DNA of 64,000 bases from Inia geoffrensis (lineage: Eukaryota; Chordata; Mammalia; Artiodactyla; Iniidae), in the NCBI GenBank assembly GCA_036417435.1, contig CM070899.1, positions 175,737,494 through 175,801,493 on the forward strand, given 5' to 3'. The translations under genes and the position numbers were made by a program. Positions 35,141-47,997 of the stretch are shown here, one piece after another. The notes beneath the pieces are model-generated. The model ran no database searches. It was not told where the DNA came from and worked only from the letters and a program-made list of their open reading frames with translations. The stretch's first letter is position 1. Every line of letters starts with the position of its first letter.

Positions 35141-35345
35141 TGGCATAATGAAAAGAGCCTGGTCATTAGTGTTTTAATCCTACCTTTACTATCTAATAGT
35201 TGCACAATACTGGGCAAGTAACTTAACCCTTAGAACAAGTGTCCATTTTCTCTTCTGTAAAAGGGAGCTATGTCTAACCTCATAAAGTTGATGTGAGGAG
35301 AATTATATATCCCCTAACATACTACTTGGCAGAAAATTAGCTCTT
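35141..35345 (+). mobile_element. MIR SINE
   Basis: 'cataatgaaaagagcctggtcattagtgttttaatcctacctttactatctaatagttgcacaatactgggcaagtaacttaaccc' is a diverged MIR with its core. Confidence 0.82.
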
Positions 35346-35589
35346 AATGGTATACATTCATCTTTTCAATACTTTACAAATGCAAAATATAATCTGGCAA
35401 CATCAAGGGTAGTTATCAATAGATACTTATCAATTTATCAATTGGCCTCTCCATTAAATCCCTTTCTGATTAGATAGTTAACACTGAGAAGCAACTTCAC
35501 TCTTGATTACTACTGTCAAACTCATCCATTCTTATAACCATATCTTCTCCATTCTCTGCGTATCTGTTATAATACTAATGTAATAAAAT
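35346..35589. other. Short anonymous stretch
   Basis: No feature recognised; AT-rich. Confidence 0.4.
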
Positions 35590-36079
35590 TAATATGACAT
35601 TGGCATATGAAGAGACAAATTCCTAGAATAGAACAGAGAATTCATAAATATTTCGGTTCAGTGGGAAAAGGTTTTATTAAATGATGCTGTCACAAATGAA
35701 TACCCATTTGAAAGAAAATTGGACACAACCTTACAATATATACCAAAATAAATCCCAGTTGGATAAGAGACTTGACTTTAAAAACCAAAACAATAAAAAT
35801 CTTGCAAAAAGAAATCTAAAATACTACCTGTACTATTTAAAGGAAGACAAAATCTTAACTAAGACTGAAAACCCAAATGCTATATATAAAAAAAAAAAAG
35901 ATAAAAGAATAAACAAGTCAAGAGAGAAATAACAGATTTGGAAAGATCATCTACAATTCAGAGTACAAACAGAAGACTGATATATAGAATACATAAAGAG
36001 AGCTTATAAACTGACAAGAGGATAGGCAGCCCAATAGAGAAAAATGGCCAAAAATAATGTGCATTAAGAATACAGTGTT
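35590..36079 (+). mobile_element. Old L1 ORF2 fragment
   Basis: 'gggaaaaggttttattaaatgatgctgtcac', 'cccatttgaaagaaaattggacacaacctt' and 'agagcttataaactgacaagaggataggcagcccaatagagaaaaatgg'. Confidence 0.85.
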
Positions 36080-36290
36080 GGGCTTCCCTGGTGGTGCAGT
36101 GGTTGAGAGTCCGCCTGCTGGTGCAGGGGACACGGGTTCGTGCCCCGGTCCGGGAGGATCCCACATGTTACGGAGCGGCTGCACCCATAAGCCATGGCCG
36201 CTGAGCCTACACGTCCGGAGCCTGTTGCTCCACGGCGGGAGAGGCCACAGCAGTGAGAGGCCCGCGTACCGCAAAAAAAAAAAAAAAAAA
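36080..36290 (+). mobile_element. CHR-type SINE (short form)
   Basis: 'gggcttccctggtggtgcagtgg' to 'gcgtaccgc' plus an 18-A tail. The flanks duplicate AAGAATACAGTGTT exactly. Confidence 0.96.
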
Positions 36291-36616
36291 GAATACAGTG
36301 TTACGGGAACAGTTCTACTTAACAGGGCTGTAACCTTTCTAGAAATTACATGGTATCTAATACCATATTTTATCCTATACTGCTTCAGTACCCTTATACA
36401 TCCAGGCATTTGAAATGGTGACTTAAAAAACAAAAAAAAACACCCTAATACCAAAATAGGAAATTAGTAACTTAAATGATATATGAGTCTAATTTAAAAG
36501 TATAAAAACATAGTGTCACCAGAGTACAATATGAGCCCAAATAGGAGGCCAGGTTTTCTTGTTTTTCAAAATTGTTTTTCAGAAAAGAGGAAGAAACCGT
36601 ATAAATGACTCCCTAT
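36291..36616. other. Short anonymous stretch
   Basis: No feature recognised beyond the SINE target-site duplications. Confidence 0.4.
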
Positions 36617-36906
36617 GGGGACTTCCCCGGTGGTGCAGTGGTTAAGAATCTGGCTGCCAATGCAGGGGATACGGGTTTGAGCCCTGGTCCACGAAGATCC
36701 CACATGCCGCGGAGCAACTAAGCCCATGCACCACAACTACTGAAGCCCGTGCGCCTAGAGCCCCCGTGCTCCACAACGAGAAGCCACCACAATGGGAAGC
36801 CCGAGCCGCAACGAAGAACAGCCCTGCTCGCTGCAACTAGAGAAAGCCCACGTGCAGCAACGAAGACCCAATGCAGCCAAATTAAAAAAAAAAAAAAAAA
36901 AAAAAA
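36617..36906 (+). mobile_element. CHR-type SINE (long form)
   Basis: 'ggggacttccccggtggtgcagtgg' to 'gcagccaaatt' plus a long A-tail. The flanks duplicate GAYTCCYTATG. Confidence 0.95.
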
Positions 36907-38259
36907 GATTCCTTATGAAGTTAGTCATATTACTCAATTTTTCACAATTTCTTTATTTTGAGCAACAAATTATTGTTAAGGGAAAATACACAAAAACTAG
37001 AACGTATCTCATGGCTACTAATTTTGGTTGCTTATAGAGAATCAGTTATAAAAAGGAATCAAATAAATTTGGTTTATTCCTGGGGTGTTGATCACAATTG
37101 CAAGTATTTGAATCTTTTAAAATATGCATTTAAAAAATCACTTTAAAAAAATAATACAAAACTTCCACTCCTGGAAAAATGAAGTACTTTTTCATAGTCC
37201 TCTCACTAAGAAAAACTAAAAATTCTAAATGTTACATATGAAACAAACAGAAGAATAATCTGAATGTTGGAGAGAAGACAGACCAACTAGGAGTGGCAGG
37301 ACCCAATGAGCACCAAGGTGGTAACTTCCCTGGGTTTCTTACAGCCTCATATATCCCAGACTTGGTCCCAGAGAAGCTTGCAACCCAAAAACACTGAAAG
37401 GCACAGAAATAATAATGGTAATATTAAAAAATTTAAGAAGCTTTCTCTTTCCAGCCAAAAGGACCAGAAAAGCAGCAGCATATCAAGATAAACTTTTAGA
37501 TTATAACCAATCTACTTCAGGCAAACAACACAGAAAAGACTGTGGCCACACCCCACCCCCATGCCAGCAAAGGCTAGTGGGAAGCCTGGACTTCTGCCAT
37601 AGTGAGGCTGTAATGGGGCACCCCAATCTCAGGGTGATGTGGGAGAAGGCTGTGGAAGAAGCCAAGCTTTCATGTCTGCCAAGAGGTGATGGGGATCCCC
37701 CTTCCCATGTGGAAACAGCAGAGGCTAGGTTGGTAGTCTGGGTTTCCAATTCTACCCAGGGATAATGAGGTGTCCCTCCTCCTCCCTGCCAGGGTGGTTT
37801 CAGAGGAAGCCTCGAGGGCAATCAGGGCTTTCACAACTGTCCAGCTGAGGCATCCCTGCCCCCCACAATGTCAGGGGAGGCCAGGTGGTGAGCAGTAAGT
37901 AGACATTCTTGCTTATCCCAGCCAGGCTGAGGTAAGTGGAGACCTACTGGCAAGCAAGAGCAGCCACACCCACCCAACCCTGAAAGGATTCACAACCAAC
38001 CTCCCCCTCAGCTGTAATACATGTCATGAAGGGAACCTGGAATTCCACTCCTACCTGACTGTAACAGGGCAGCAATCCTCCCCTTTCCACTGCTAGGCTT
38101 TGTTAGAGAACACCAGGTAAAACAGAGGATTTAAATAAGATCCAGAGTCTTATAATACCTGAAATGTCCAAGTTTTAATTTAAAAAAAAGTCACTCATCA
38201 TACCAAGAACCAAGAATATCTCTATTTGAATGAAAAAGATAATCAATAGATGCCAACAG

Positions 38260-38448
38260 GGCTTCCCTGGTGGCACAGTGGTTGAGAGTCTGCCTGCCGA
38301 TGCAGGGGACACAGGTTCGTGCCCCGGTCTGGGAGGATCCCACATGCCGCGGAGCGGCTGGGCCCGTGAGCCATGGCCGCTGAGCCTGTGTGTCTGGAGC
38401 CTGTGCTCCACAACGGGAGAGGCCACAACAGTGAGAGGTCCACGTACT

Positions 38449-38482
<34 letters not shown>
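38260..38482 (+). mobile_element. CHR-type SINE (short form)
   Basis: 'gggcttccctggtggcacagtgg' to 'cgtactgc' and a tail of about 31 A. The flanks duplicate ATGCCAACAG exactly. The long pure tail suggests a recent insertion. Confidence 0.96.
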
Positions 38483-38484
<2 letters not shown>

Positions 38485-39190
38485 CCAACAGATGAAAGAG
38501 ATACCCAAATTATCTGACTAGGATTTTAACACAGCCATATAAAAATGGTTTGACAAGCAATAACACACATTCTTAAAACAGAGGAAGAAATAAAAAGTCA
38601 ACAGCAAAGAAAGAGAAGATATACAGAAGAACCAAATAGAAATACCAGAACTGAAAAGTATGCTAACTGAATTTGGCACATTTTTCAAGTGCAAAATGCA
38701 AATGACTGTCAACTCAAAATTCCATATTCAGTGAAAATATCCTTCAGGAATAAAGGGGAAACCAAGACCTCTGCAGACGAAGGAAAACTAAGAGAATCTG
38801 TTACCAGCAGACCTATCTGATAATAATGGCTAGTTATCTGAACAGAAAGGAAATCATAAAAGAAAAAAATCTTAAAATAGCTGGAAGGAGAAAGAATAAG
38901 AGTAAAAACGTGGGTAAATACAATAGATTTTCCTCCTCCTCTTGAGTTTTCTATGTTATATCTGACAGCTGAATGGAAATTATAACATTCAATATATGTA
39001 GAGAAAATATTTAAGACAGTTATAAGTGGGAGACATAAATGGATGTAAAGTGAGGTAATGTTTCTATATATCACTTGAAATGGTAAATTGTTTACACCAG
39101 TAGATTGTAATAAGTTATGTATATATAACATAATGCTTAGAGCACCCTCTAAAAACGCTATACAAAATGATATATTAAAAAAACACTATA

Positions 39191-39409
39191 GGGCTTCCCT
39201 GGTGGCGCAGTGGTGGAGAGTCCGCCTGCCGATGCAGGGGACACGGGTTCGTGACCCGGTCTGGGAGGATCCCACATGCTGCGGGGCGGCTGCGCCGTGA
39301 GCCATGGACGCTGAGCCTGCGCGTCCGGAGCCTGTGCTCCACAACGGGAGAGGCCACAACAGTGAGAGGCCCGCGTACCGCAAAAAAACCCAAAAAACAA
39401 AAAACAAAA
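39191..39409 (+). mobile_element. CHR-type SINE (short form)
   Basis: 'gggcttccctggtggcgcagtggtggagag' to 'gcgtaccgcaaaaaaacccaaaaaac'. The flanks duplicate the A-rich 'aaaCACTATA' / 'aacCCACTATA'. Confidence 0.95.
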
Positions 39410-41201
39410 AAACCCACTATAGATAAATTCAAATGGAATTCTAAAAAGAAAAACATTCGAGTAACCTACACAAGAAAGAAGAAGAAAACAGAACAAATAG
39501 AAAACAAAAAATAAAATGGCACACTTAAGCCCTAACATATCAATAACTACATTACAGGCAAATGGTCTAAATACACCAATTAAAAGATAAAGATTGGTAC
39601 AGTGGCTGAAAAACCACAACCTATGTATATGCTATCTACAAGAAACTTATTACAAATTAATCAAAACATTAATCAAAAGAAAGCAGGAGTAGCTAATTAA
39701 TATCAGGTAAATAGAATTCAGAGCCAAGGATTTACCAAAAGATGCCCAAAGCAAGCAGAAGAAAGAAAATAATAAAAATAAGAACAAAAATCAGTGAAAC
39801 TGGAAAGAAAAGCAATAGAGAAAATCAATGAAACAAGGAACTGGATCTTTGAAAAGATCAATAAAACTGATATACATCTGGAAAAACTGACCCAAAAAGT
39901 GAGAAAACAGAAGTTAGCAGTATTTTAGCACTGAAACAGGAGAAATCACCACAGGACATGCAGACATCAAAAGGATAATAAAGTGAACAACGCTAAACAC
40001 ATAAATTTGACAATTTGGGTGAAGTTGACCAACTGCTTGAAAAATACAAACTACCTTAATTCAATCATTAAATAGATATATGAAATAAGATATTTGAATA
40101 GTCTTGTATTTATAAAGGAAATTTAATTTATAATTTAAAAACCAAAAAGGAATATCCAGGCTTAGATGGCTTCACTAGAGAATTCTACCAAATGCTTAAA
40201 GAATTAACACCAATTCTACACAGCTTCTTTCAGAAAATAGAAGAGAAGACTTCCCAATTCATTATATGGGGGTACCCTGATACTGAAATCATACAAAGAC
40301 AGTACAAAAAGAGAAAACTATAGACCAGTATCTCTCATGAATATAGATGCAAAAATCCTTCACAAAATACATGCAAAGAGAATTCAGCAATATATAAAAA
40401 GAATTATATACCATCATGGTATTTACTGCGGGGGGGTGCAAGTGTGGTTCCATATTCAAAATTCAGTCAGTGTAATCCACAACATTAACAGGCCAAAGAG
40501 GAAATATCACATGATCATATTAATTGATGAAAAAAAAGTAACAAAAATTTAACAAAATTCAACACCCAGTCATGATTAAAAACTCAGAAGACTAGGAATA
40601 GAGAGAAACTTCCTTAACTTCATACAGGGCATCTATAAAAAACATACAGCTAACACCCTACTTAATGGTATAACACTAAATGCTTCCCCCCTAAGGTTTA
40701 GAGCAGAGGAAGGATGCCCTGTCTCCCCACTCATGTTCAACGTAGTTCTGGAAGTTCTAGAGAGCAAAATATGGCATGAAAAGGAAATAAAATGCATACA
40801 AATTAAAAAGGAAAAAAATAAAATTATCCCTATTGTCATATTGACATGACTATCTACATAGAAAATGCAAAGAATCTACATACAAATTCCTAGAATAAGT
40901 AAATCCAAAAAGGTGCAGGATACAATATTTACATACAAAATTCAACTGAATTTCTTTACTTAAAGTAAACATTTGGAGACTGAAATTAAAAACCCAATAC
41001 CATTTAATCACTCAAAATAAAAAAACAGAAACAGATGTAAATCTAAGAAGATACATACATGATTTGTAAGCTAAAAACTACAAAACACTAAAGAAATTAA
41101 TGAAGATATAAATAAAGAGATATATTCAACATAGTAAATAAGTCAATTCTCCCCAAATTGATATACAGTTTAACGTAATTCGTATCAAAATTCCAGCAAG
41201 A

Positions 41202-41410
41202 TTTTTTTTTTTTTTTTTGCGGTACACAGGCCTCTCACTGTTGTGGCCTCTCCCGTTGCAGAGCACAGGCTCCGGATGCGCAGGCTCAGTGGCCATGACT
41301 CACAGGACTAGCCGCTCCGCAGCATGTGGGATCTTCCTGGACCTGGGCACGAACCCGCGTCCCCTGCATCAGCAGGCGGACTCTTAACCACTGCACCACC
41401 AGGGAAGCCC
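41202..41410 (-). mobile_element. CHR-type SINE (short form)
   Basis: Poly-T, 'gcggtacacaggcctctcactg' to 'gcaccaccagggaagccc'. The flanks duplicate CCAGCAAGATTT / CCCAGGATTT imperfectly. Confidence 0.94.
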
Positions 41411-42598
41411 CAGGATTTTTTTTTTGTAGATACACACAAGATTACCCTAAAATTTACATGGAAAGGCAAAGGAACTAGAATAACTAAAACATTTTGAAAG
41501 TGGGAAGAATCACTCTACCTAATTTTGAGATTATTGTAGAGATGCAATAATCAAGATTTCATATTTGTAAACCACATATCTAAAAGAGGAATCATATCTA
41601 GAACGTATATATGAAGGATTCTTAAAACTCAATAGTAAAAAAAAAAAAATCCAATTAGAAAACAAGCCAAAGTCATGAAGAAAGATTTTACTGAAGACAA
41701 TATACATGTGGCAAATAAGCACGTGAAAAGATGTTTCAACATCCCTATCCACTAGGAAAATGCAAGTTAAGACCATGGTGAGATATCTCTACACACCTAT
41801 TGGAATAGCTAAAATAAAAAATAGTGAGAATACCAAATTCTGGTGAGGCTGCAAAGAGACTAAATCTCTCATACAATGCTGGTAGGAGTATAACATGGTA
41901 CGGGAACTCTGGAAAATAATTTGGCAATTTCTTAAAACTCTAAACATAAACTTATCATATGACCCAGCAATTGCACTTCTGGGTTCACACAAATTTACAT
42001 ATGACTGTTCATAGCAGCCTTATTTGTAACGGTGAAAAACCATAAACCACCAAAATGTCCTACAATAGGTGAATGGTTAAACAAAACGTGGTACATCCAT
42101 ACTATGGAATATTATTCATTAATAAAAGGAAATGAATTACTGACACATGGAACAACTTGGATAAATCCCAAAGGCAATACAATGAGTGAAAAAAGCCAGT
42201 CTCAAAAGGTCACATACTGTGTGGTTCTCGAATTCACATTCTCTAAATCATACAGTCAAAATTACAATGTTAGACAGATGAAAAATAGATTAGTAATTGC
42301 CAGGTGTTAGGGATAATGGGGGGATGGGAGAAGGTGATGGTTGTGATAATAAGGCAGTAGTGGATAATTGGAGTGGTGGCTACATTAATATAAGTATGTG
42401 ATAAAATGGCAGAGAACTATACATACATTTTCTATCAATGTCAGTTCCTAGTTTTGATATTATACTATAGTTATATAAGATAACCAATGGGGGAAACTGA
42501 GAGGAGGGTACATGGGACCTCTCTGTACTATCTTTGCAACTTCCTATGAATCTATAATTATTTCAAAGTTAAAAATTAAATAGAAAAGCAACAGTTCA

Positions 42599-42741
42599 CG
42601 GGAGTTCCCTGGTGGTCTACTGGTTAGTATTTGGCGCTTTCACTGCTGTGACCTGGGTTCAATCCCTGGTCAGGAAACTGAGATCCTACAAGCTGCAGGG
42701 CCCAGCCAAAATTTTAAAAAAAGAAAAATTAAAACAAAAAT
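42599..42741 (+). mobile_element. Short CHR-related tRNA SINE (about 125 bp type)
   Basis: 'gggagttccctggtggtctactggttagtatttggcgctttcactgctg...gcagggcccagccaaaa'. AGCAACAGTT is duplicated. It separates two L1 elements. Confidence 0.92.
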
Positions 42742-42744
42742 AGC

Positions 42745-43223
42745 AACAGTTAGGCAAATGGTGCTGGGAAAGCTAGATACCATGTGAAAATAAAGAAGTT
42801 GGACCCTTACCCAACACCATATATAAAAACTAACTCAAAATGGATCAATTACCTAAGTCTAAGAATGAAAACTCTAAAGGTCTTCCAAGAAAATATAGGG
42901 CAAAAGCTTCATGACACTGGATTTGGCAATGATTTCTTTGATATGACACCAAAGGCACAGGCAAAGAAAGAAAAAACAGACAAATTAGACTTCATTAAAA
43001 TTAAAATAATTTTGTGCATCAAAAGAGAATATCAACAGAGTAAAAAGGTAACCCATATAATAGGAGAAAATATTTGCAAATCATGTATCTGATAAGGAAC
43101 AATATATAGAATATACAGAAAACTTCCAAAACTCAACAACAAATAAACAATCTGATTCAAAATTGGGTACAGGGCTTGAATAGTAATTTCTCCAAAGAAA
43201 CACACAATAGGATGGCTATAGGA

Positions 43224-43282
<59 letters not shown>

Positions 43283-43970
43283 CAGAAAATAAAAAGCATT
43301 GGCAAGGATATGGAGAAATTGGAACTCTGTGCACTGTTGGTGAGAATGTAAAATGGTACAGTGCTATGGAAAACAGTATGGAGGTTCCTAAAAGAAAGTA
43401 AAAATAGAATTATCATATGATCCAGCAATTCCACTTCTGGATGTATATCCAGAAGAGCTGAAACCAGGGACTCAAAGAGATATCTGTACACCCAAGTTCA
43501 CAGCAGTATTATGCACAACAGCTAAAAAGTGGAAGCAACCCAAGTGTTCATTGACAGATGAATGGATAAACAAAATGTGGTATATACATATGATGGAATA
43601 TTATTCAGCCTTAAAAAGGAAGCAAATTCTGACATATATGCCACAACATGGATGAATCTTGAGGACATTATGCAAAGTGAAATAAGCCAATCACAAAAAG
43701 ATAAATACTGTATGATTAGACTTACGTGAGATACTTAGAGTAGTTGAAATCACAGAACAGTGGTTGCCACCGGGCGGGTGGAGGTGAGAACGGGGAGTTA
43801 TTATTTAACGGGTACAGTTTCAGTTTTGCAAGATGAAAAGAGCTATGGGAGATGGAGGGGGGTAATGGTTGTACATTATGAATATATTTAATACCACTGA
43901 ACTCTGCTGTACTTAGAAATGGTTAAGATGTTAAATTTTGTTATGTATATTTTACCACAATGAAAATTAT
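42745..43970 (+). mobile_element. L1 ORF2 C-terminal part and 3' UTR
   Basis: The reading at 42784-43092 (PTPYIKTNSKWINYLSLRMK) is ORF2 C-terminal. 'atccagcaattccacttctggatgtatatccagaagag' and 'tggatgaatcttgaggacattatgc' follow, ending with an L1 3' UTR. A CA microsatellite lies inside. Confidence 0.9.
43226..43281 (+). repeat. Perfect (CA)28 microsatellite
   Basis: 56 bp of uninterrupted CA repeats within L1 ORF2. Confidence 0.98.
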
Positions 43971-46414
43971 TGAGGGGATAAAGCAATACATTGGTTTTAT
44001 TGTAACAATCATATATTTTTAAAAAAGGAAAAAATTCTAATATTAGATGAATTGTGACTTGGAATAAAATTTTCACTGTCAGTCTCATACATGGAATCAA
44101 AAAGATCATACCTCATTATATATGGAAATAAAGATGATTTTACTCTGTGTTGATGACTCAAAAAGTAGTTTTACTGATGACAAGAATCCTCTTGTCAAAA
44201 ATGTTACTGAAGAGTTTAAATAAATTGCTTTAAGAAGTATGAAGTAGAAAAGAGCAATACGGTATTTCTAAATTCATTAATTCATTCAATTAATAGTTAC
44301 TGAGGAACTACCACATGCCTGGCATTATTCTAGGGGCTGGGGTTACGACTATAAACAAGAGAGACGAAAATACCTGCCTGCATGGATCTTATAAAGTGAT
44401 GTACCATTTTATATACAGAGTTACATTACATAGGTACTCATTTCCAGATTAGTAAGTAAAATTTTAGTTGAAATTTGACCAGTTAATCTATAGCCATAAT
44501 TGTTTATATATTAAATTGAATAAATGCTTTTTTGAATCATTTCAGTGAGAAAACTGAGATTGCATTATATTTAAGTATCACAGCATTATGATTATGAAAT
44601 ATCAAGGCAACTGTAATTTGCATTTGAGCTATATGATTTTAAAAATTCACATTCCATTGTTATTAGAGCAAAGTATGTAGGAAATAATACTATTTTAAAG
44701 ATATTCTTTGCCTACATATAAACTCTTGGGGCTAGGGCTCCTATCAGGTTTTACTATACAATAAGTTAAGGTACAGAGTTTCTACTTGGTCATGTTTCAA
44801 ATGTACTGGAGCTAGTGATGTGTCATATGCCTTTTCATAATTATCTCCGAGAGTAATCTCCCATCCATGAGCACACTATATTACCATAGGAAAAATGTTC
44901 GAACCCATCGGGATTACGTCTGCCCTACCTCCTTTGTCCTCCTTCTCCATCAACCCCTGAATTAGCTTACAAGTCAGCACTAGCAACTCCTTTCCTCATG
45001 AACCTAAGTTTTCTAGAAAACCGTTTTCTAGAAAACCATTACCTTAGGGAAGGTGAATGTTTTCCCATCCTGCCACCCTAAAGAGATATATTCTGTCTAC
45101 CATGTTCTTACTGTCCCCTTGGCACCCCTACTTAGGCCATCACTGGGGCATGGAGTGGGGACCACACAACAAGAAGAAAAATATAATGTCTGGAATGATT
45201 ATCTCTGTAGACAAAAAAGAAGTACTTGACAGTAGGGTTTTGATGATTTGATTTTGCTTTTGTTCTTAACTCATATAAAGTACACAGTAAAAAAGGGAAA
45301 CATTGCGTTTTCCTTCTACCCTTCCTCCCCTCTTTTCTCTATTCAAATTTTAACCTTTACAATCAATTTCTTCATAAAATAACTCATTTTTTTCCATTCA
45401 CAATATGGGCTGTTTCATTATAGTACTTAGAACTCACATCTATTGACTTAGATTAAAACTCATACAATTAGAGAATGTATAAAAATATTATTAACACTGA
45501 AAAAGTCTTATATTTATAAATATTCAACTTGGATTTAAACCTAAAACATAAAATTGATTAAAAGTTTATAATAAAGAAATGCTTAAAAATTTCCAAATAA
45601 ATCATCACATTTTTTTCCATAAAGGCTTCCCAGAACAATGATACTTATTTTTAAGAAATTACCCTTTTTCAGATTTCCCCCCTAAAATACCATTTCAGTA
45701 AGTAACACCATCACACCCTACTCAGTGTAGTTCTAGCGTAGCCCTTAGAGGACTCTGCACGATCTCAGCAGTAAAGCAAATAGACTTGAGGGCAGATTAG
45801 CAATTAGGTCATGAAAAACAGGCAGCATAAAATAGCTATTGCTAATCTGCATGAGATGAATTCACTCAATTAAGCAAATGGAAATGTTATTATGAACTCA
45901 GTTATTCCAATGATGGTCTTTAAAATTAAGAAGGATGGGGGCAAATGAAATGCACACTGGGGGATTTGGGGCCTTTACGTATTAGTTCTAACGTATACAA
46001 TGTACAACACTGTAATGAAGTCAACAAAATTAATTAAAAGATTCTTTGCATGTAACCATTAGAGACTACATTTAAAAATACATGACAGCTTTTGACGTTA
46101 TTAAGAGTAACGTGACTGTTCTTTAACATTCTTAATGTTGATACCATCACCTTTTCTAAATATACTACTAATATCAAAACATGAGCGACAGAAGTCTTAT
46201 TACTCGGAGCCTAGGAGGAGTATTGTTTTTAATAAAGTTTCTGGCATTTAATTTCCTCATTTTCAGTTTCAAGAAACCATAAGCTAGTAATGAATTTTCC
46301 AACTTTTTAGAAGACTATCACATTTTTGCTGGCATACAGAGTTTTCAGATATTTACCTATTTTAAAATTAATGTTTCTTTACACAATATTTTTATTAAAT
46401 AATAACAAATTATT
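43971..46414. other. Mostly anonymous intronic DNA
   Basis: 44275-44395 ('tactgaggaactaccacatgcctggcattattctaggggctggggttacgactataaacaag') is an ancient mammalian repeat of L2/MIR age. 44700-45250 is less AT-rich with no supported exon. Confidence 0.4.
45008..45037. repeat. Tandem pair of 15-bp units, each with a perfect 14-bp palindrome
   Basis: GTTTTCTAGAAAACC occurs twice head-to-tail with no mismatch. GTTTTCTAGAAAAC is its own reverse complement. Each carries TTCTAGAA, the inverted nGAAn arrangement bound by heat-shock factors. Function is not shown. Confidence 0.9.
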
Positions 46415-46785
46415 ATAACAAATATCGTATGATACCACTTATATGTGGAATCTAAAGAAAATGATACAAATGAACTTATTTACAAAACAGAAAGAGACTC
46501 CCATAGAAAAACTTACAGTTAGCAGGGGGAAAGAGAGAGGGATAAATTTGGTCTTTGAGATGAACAGATATACATCTCTATATATAAAATAGATAAACAA
46601 CAAGGACCTACTGTATAGCACAAGGAACTATATTAAATACCTTACAATAATCTGTAACGGCAAAGAATCTTAAAAAGAATAGATATATATGTATATGTGT
46701 AGCTGAGTAACTTTGATGTGTAACTGAAACACTGTAAATCAACTCTACTTCAATTTAAAAATAAAAATTAAAAAAAAATTTTTTT
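46415..46785 (+). mobile_element. L1 3' UTR fragment
   Basis: 'tatgataccacttatatgtggaatctaaagaaaatgatacaaatgaacttatttac', 'caaggacctactgtatagcacaaggaactatatt' and 'actgtaaatcaactctacttcaat' followed by A-rich sequence. Confidence 0.92.
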
Positions 46786-46988
46786 AAGAGCATTATCAAA
46801 TCTGCTTGAGAATTGTTATCAAATTCTTAGGCAGAACAAAAGTCCCTAAACAATTTTGGAAAAATAGTCATGAAAACATGACTATGAAAGCAATGAAATT
46901 AGTGTATTCATACTGCCTCTACAGGTAAATTTTGGTTTAGTTTGATATTTTTCTCTTTTCTTGTGTCATTTCCCCCCTCCTTTTTTTT

Positions 46989-47190
46989 CTTTTTTTTTGC
47001 AGTACGCGAGCCTCTCACTGTTGTGGCCTCTCCCGTTGTGGAGCACAGGCTTCGGACGCGCAGGCTCAGCGGCCATGGCTCACGGGCCCAGCTGCTCTGC
47101 ACCATGTGGGATCTTCCTGGACCGGGGCACGAACCCGTGTCCCCTACATCGGCAGGCGGACTCTCAACCACTGCGCCACCAGGGAAGCCC
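46989..47190 (-). mobile_element. CHR-type SINE (short form)
   Basis: 'gcagtacgcgagcctctcactg' to 'gcgccaccagggaagccc', with a T tract on the left. The flanks duplicate CCCCTCCTTTT. Confidence 0.95.
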
Positions 47191-47544
47191 CTTCCCCGCC
47201 CCCCTCCTTTTGACTAGTCTTAAAAGGCTTAGAAAATCTTTATGTAACAGTTTTACTTAAAAGTAACAATTATACAAAAATTACACTTAAAGTTTCATTT
47301 ATTCATTGATTTATTCAATTTAATTAAAACTATTTCAACAATTGCTCTAACATCAACTTCTGTTTCAATCTTTGGTTTAATATAACAATAATAATCATTT
47401 GCCCACCCTTACTCTGCTCTGCAAAACACACATCAGTCAACCTTAATACGTAATTTTCTAATATCCTAAACTTTCCCCTCTTAAACAGAAGTCTGCTTTA
47501 AACAACGATATAGTTTATCTGAATATTATTTTGTGTGTGTAACT
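47191..47544. other. Anonymous non-coding stretch
   Basis: No feature recognised. Confidence 0.4.
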
Positions 47545-47825
47545 GTTGAAACTTTATTTTTTATTTGAGTATTGATTTAAAGTGTTGTGTTAGTTTCTGC
47601 TGTACAGCGAAGTGAATCAGCTATACATATACATATATCCACTCTTTTTTAGATTCTTTTCCCATATAGGTCATTACAGAGTATTGAGAAGAGTTCCCTA
47701 TGCTAAACAGTAGGTCCTTATTATCTATTTTATATAGAGCAGTGTGTATATGTCAATCCCAATCTCCCAATTTATCCCTCCCCACCCCTTTCCCTCCGGT
47801 AACCATAAGTTTGTTTTCTTCTTCA
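47545..47825 (-). mobile_element. L1 3' UTR fragment
   Basis: 'gtgttgtgttagtttctgctgtacagcgaagtgaatcagctatac', 'gagttccctatgctaaacagtaggtccttattatctatttta' and 'ggtaaccataagtttgttttct' are the reverse complement of an L1 3' end. Confidence 0.92.
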
Positions 47826-47869
47826 CTAATATTAACACTCATTAATATTCATGGGATTATATTAATTCA

Positions 47870-47990
47870 TATATTTAGTCATTCATCCATTTATTAAACA
47901 TTTACTATGTGCCAGGACACTATATTCAATGCTGCAGACACAAAGATGAAAAAGAAAGTCCCTGTTCTAAAGCTGCCCAGACACCTGAAG
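47870..47990 (+). mobile_element. Ancient interspersed repeat fragment (L2/MIR age)
   Basis: 'catttactatgtgccaggacactatattcaatgctgcagacacaaagatg...gtccctgttctaaagctgcc' follows a widespread old mammalian repeat whose exact family I cannot assign. Confidence 0.55.
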
Positions 47991-47997
47991 GTTGTAT

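Larger units (their letters stand above)
37125..42598 (+). mobile_element. Nearly full-length old L1 with four SINE insertions at or within its ends
   Basis: 5' UTR at 37125-38500 ('ggtggtgagcagtaagtagacattcttgcttatcccagccaggctgaggtaagtgg', 'cattaccaagaaccaagaat'-type text). ORF1 end and spacer at 38500-39190. ORF2 from about 39520: 'tatcaataactacattacaggcaaatgg', RT part at 40337-40740 with '[12 protein letters not shown]' and 'SPLMFNVVLEVL'. 3' UTR ends near 42590. All frames are broken. SINEs interrupt it at 38260, 39191 and 41202, and a fourth abuts the 3' end at 42599. Confidence 0.88.

Noticed and set aside
43226..43281. Regular repeats considered as a CRISPR-like or satellite array
   Set aside because: It is a dinucleotide microsatellite. 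No repeat-spacer structure exists anywhere in the window and the genome is mammalian.
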